Source: Pseudanabaenaceae cyanobacterium MP8IB2.15
Lineage (GTDB): Bacteria > Cyanobacteriota > Cyanobacteriia > Pseudanabaenales > Pseudanabaenaceae
Direction of reading: 5' to 3'
Assembly: GCA_030248825.1 (NCBI GenBank)
Contig: JARCMB010000299.1
Span: 1 to 6,161, forward strand
DNA: 6,161 nucleotides
Shown here: piece after piece, positions 5,945 through 6,161 of the stretch
Layout of the letters: every line of letters begins with the position of its first letter
Position numbering within the stretch: position 1 is the stretch's first letter
Notes under the pieces: generated by a model
What the model was told of the DNA's origin: nothing
The model's database searches: none
Seen by the model: the letters and a program-made list of their open reading frames with translations, nothing else
Position numbers and translations under genes: made by a program

Positions 5945-6161
5945 ATGTATGACAATACCTGCAAATTTCTCGCTGAGACCTTCCCCACCGACTTCGCCAG
6001 TTGGCTATTAGGGGAATCGATCGTACTCACCAAAATAGAACCCTCAGAACTGGCAGTCGAAACCATCCGCGCCGACTCAGTCATATTTCTAGAATCGTTC
6101 AAAATCATCCTCCACATCGAATTCCAGACCAGAACCGATGAAAACATGGCATTTCGGATGC
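5945..6161 (+). CDS. Rpn/PD-(D/E)XK nuclease-like protein, N-terminal part (cut by window end)
   Basis: An open frame of 72 codons starts with ATG at 5945 and runs off the window, so only the N-terminus is seen. The residues MYDNTCKFLAETFPTDFASW (1-20), LLGESI (21-26), the IRADSVIFLE strand (41-50) and LHIEFQTR (56-63) match the opening of a protein family common in cyanobacteria. That family is annotated as Rpn recombination-promoting nuclease/putative transposase, with a PD-(D/E)XK fold. D44, E59 and Q61 fit the D...ExQ/ExK catalytic pattern. Family members are typically around 200-350 aa; the rest lies outside. An in-frame stop at 5933-5935 and no other start codon fix the ATG, although no Shine-Dalgarno is visible. 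It is divergent from sbpA and has no evident link to sulfate uptake. The frame on the opposite strand (5890-6147) overlaps it and is rejected as a shadow. Confidence 0.82.
   Translation, partial: MYDNTCKFLAETFPTDFASWLLGESIVLTKIEPSELAVETIRADSVIFLESFKIILHIEFQTRTDENMAFRM

Noticed and set aside
5890..6147. 85-aa open frame on the minus strand upstream of sbpA
   Set aside because: It has no recognisable family, and it lies opposite a + strand frame with clear Rpn-family residues and a well-defined start. It is a shadow.

Overview
The window looks like chromosomal DNA from a cyanobacterium. The evidence is the many CGATCG-cored motifs inside genes and between them, including one full HIP1 octamer (GCGATCGC) at 5869-5876. 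A sulfate-permease operon organised in the cyanobacterial way, and a member of the Rpn-like nuclease family that is widespread in cyanobacteria, point the same way. The moderately low GC content and protein character would fit a Pseudanabaena-like or similar filamentous lineage, but that placement is a guess.

Left part (1-1806, + strand): a galactose-1-phosphate uridylyltransferase-like protein (GTG start at 85) is followed 72 bp later by hisG, encoding the short form of ATP phosphoribosyltransferase. The two share no obvious pathway and may simply be neighbours. A 155-bp convergent gap (1807-1961) follows, with one imperfect hairpin that could end transcription.

Middle and right part (1962-5823, - strand): five tightly packed genes form a sulfate/thiosulfate uptake operon. 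Read in the direction of transcription they are sbpA (lipoprotein binding protein), a 108-aa stand-alone NIL-domain protein, cysT, cysW, and an ABC ATPase. Spacing is 14 bp, then overlaps of 1, 11 and 4 bp, so translational coupling is likely. SbpA would capture sulfate outside the inner membrane, CysT/CysW would form the channel, and the ATPase would drive it. The last gene is not a standard CysA: it is only 249 aa, has no room for the C-terminal regulatory/TOBE region, carries an LSVGQ signature and resembles the FetA/STAR1 type of ATPase. A stand-alone NIL domain in the same operon, known elsewhere as the C-terminal sensor of the methionine importer MetN, makes a trans-acting regulatory subunit an attractive hypothesis. 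This is the most interesting point in the window.

Right edge (5824-6161): a 121-bp divergent region holds a good candidate sbpA promoter. A truncated + strand gene then begins at 5945 and runs off the end. Its 72 visible residues match the start of cyanobacterial Rpn/PD-(D/E)XK nuclease-like proteins. The open frame on the opposite strand there (5890-6147) is judged to be its shadow. No tRNA, rRNA, CRISPR array or insertion-sequence end was seen, and no gene-free stretch exceeds 300 bases.
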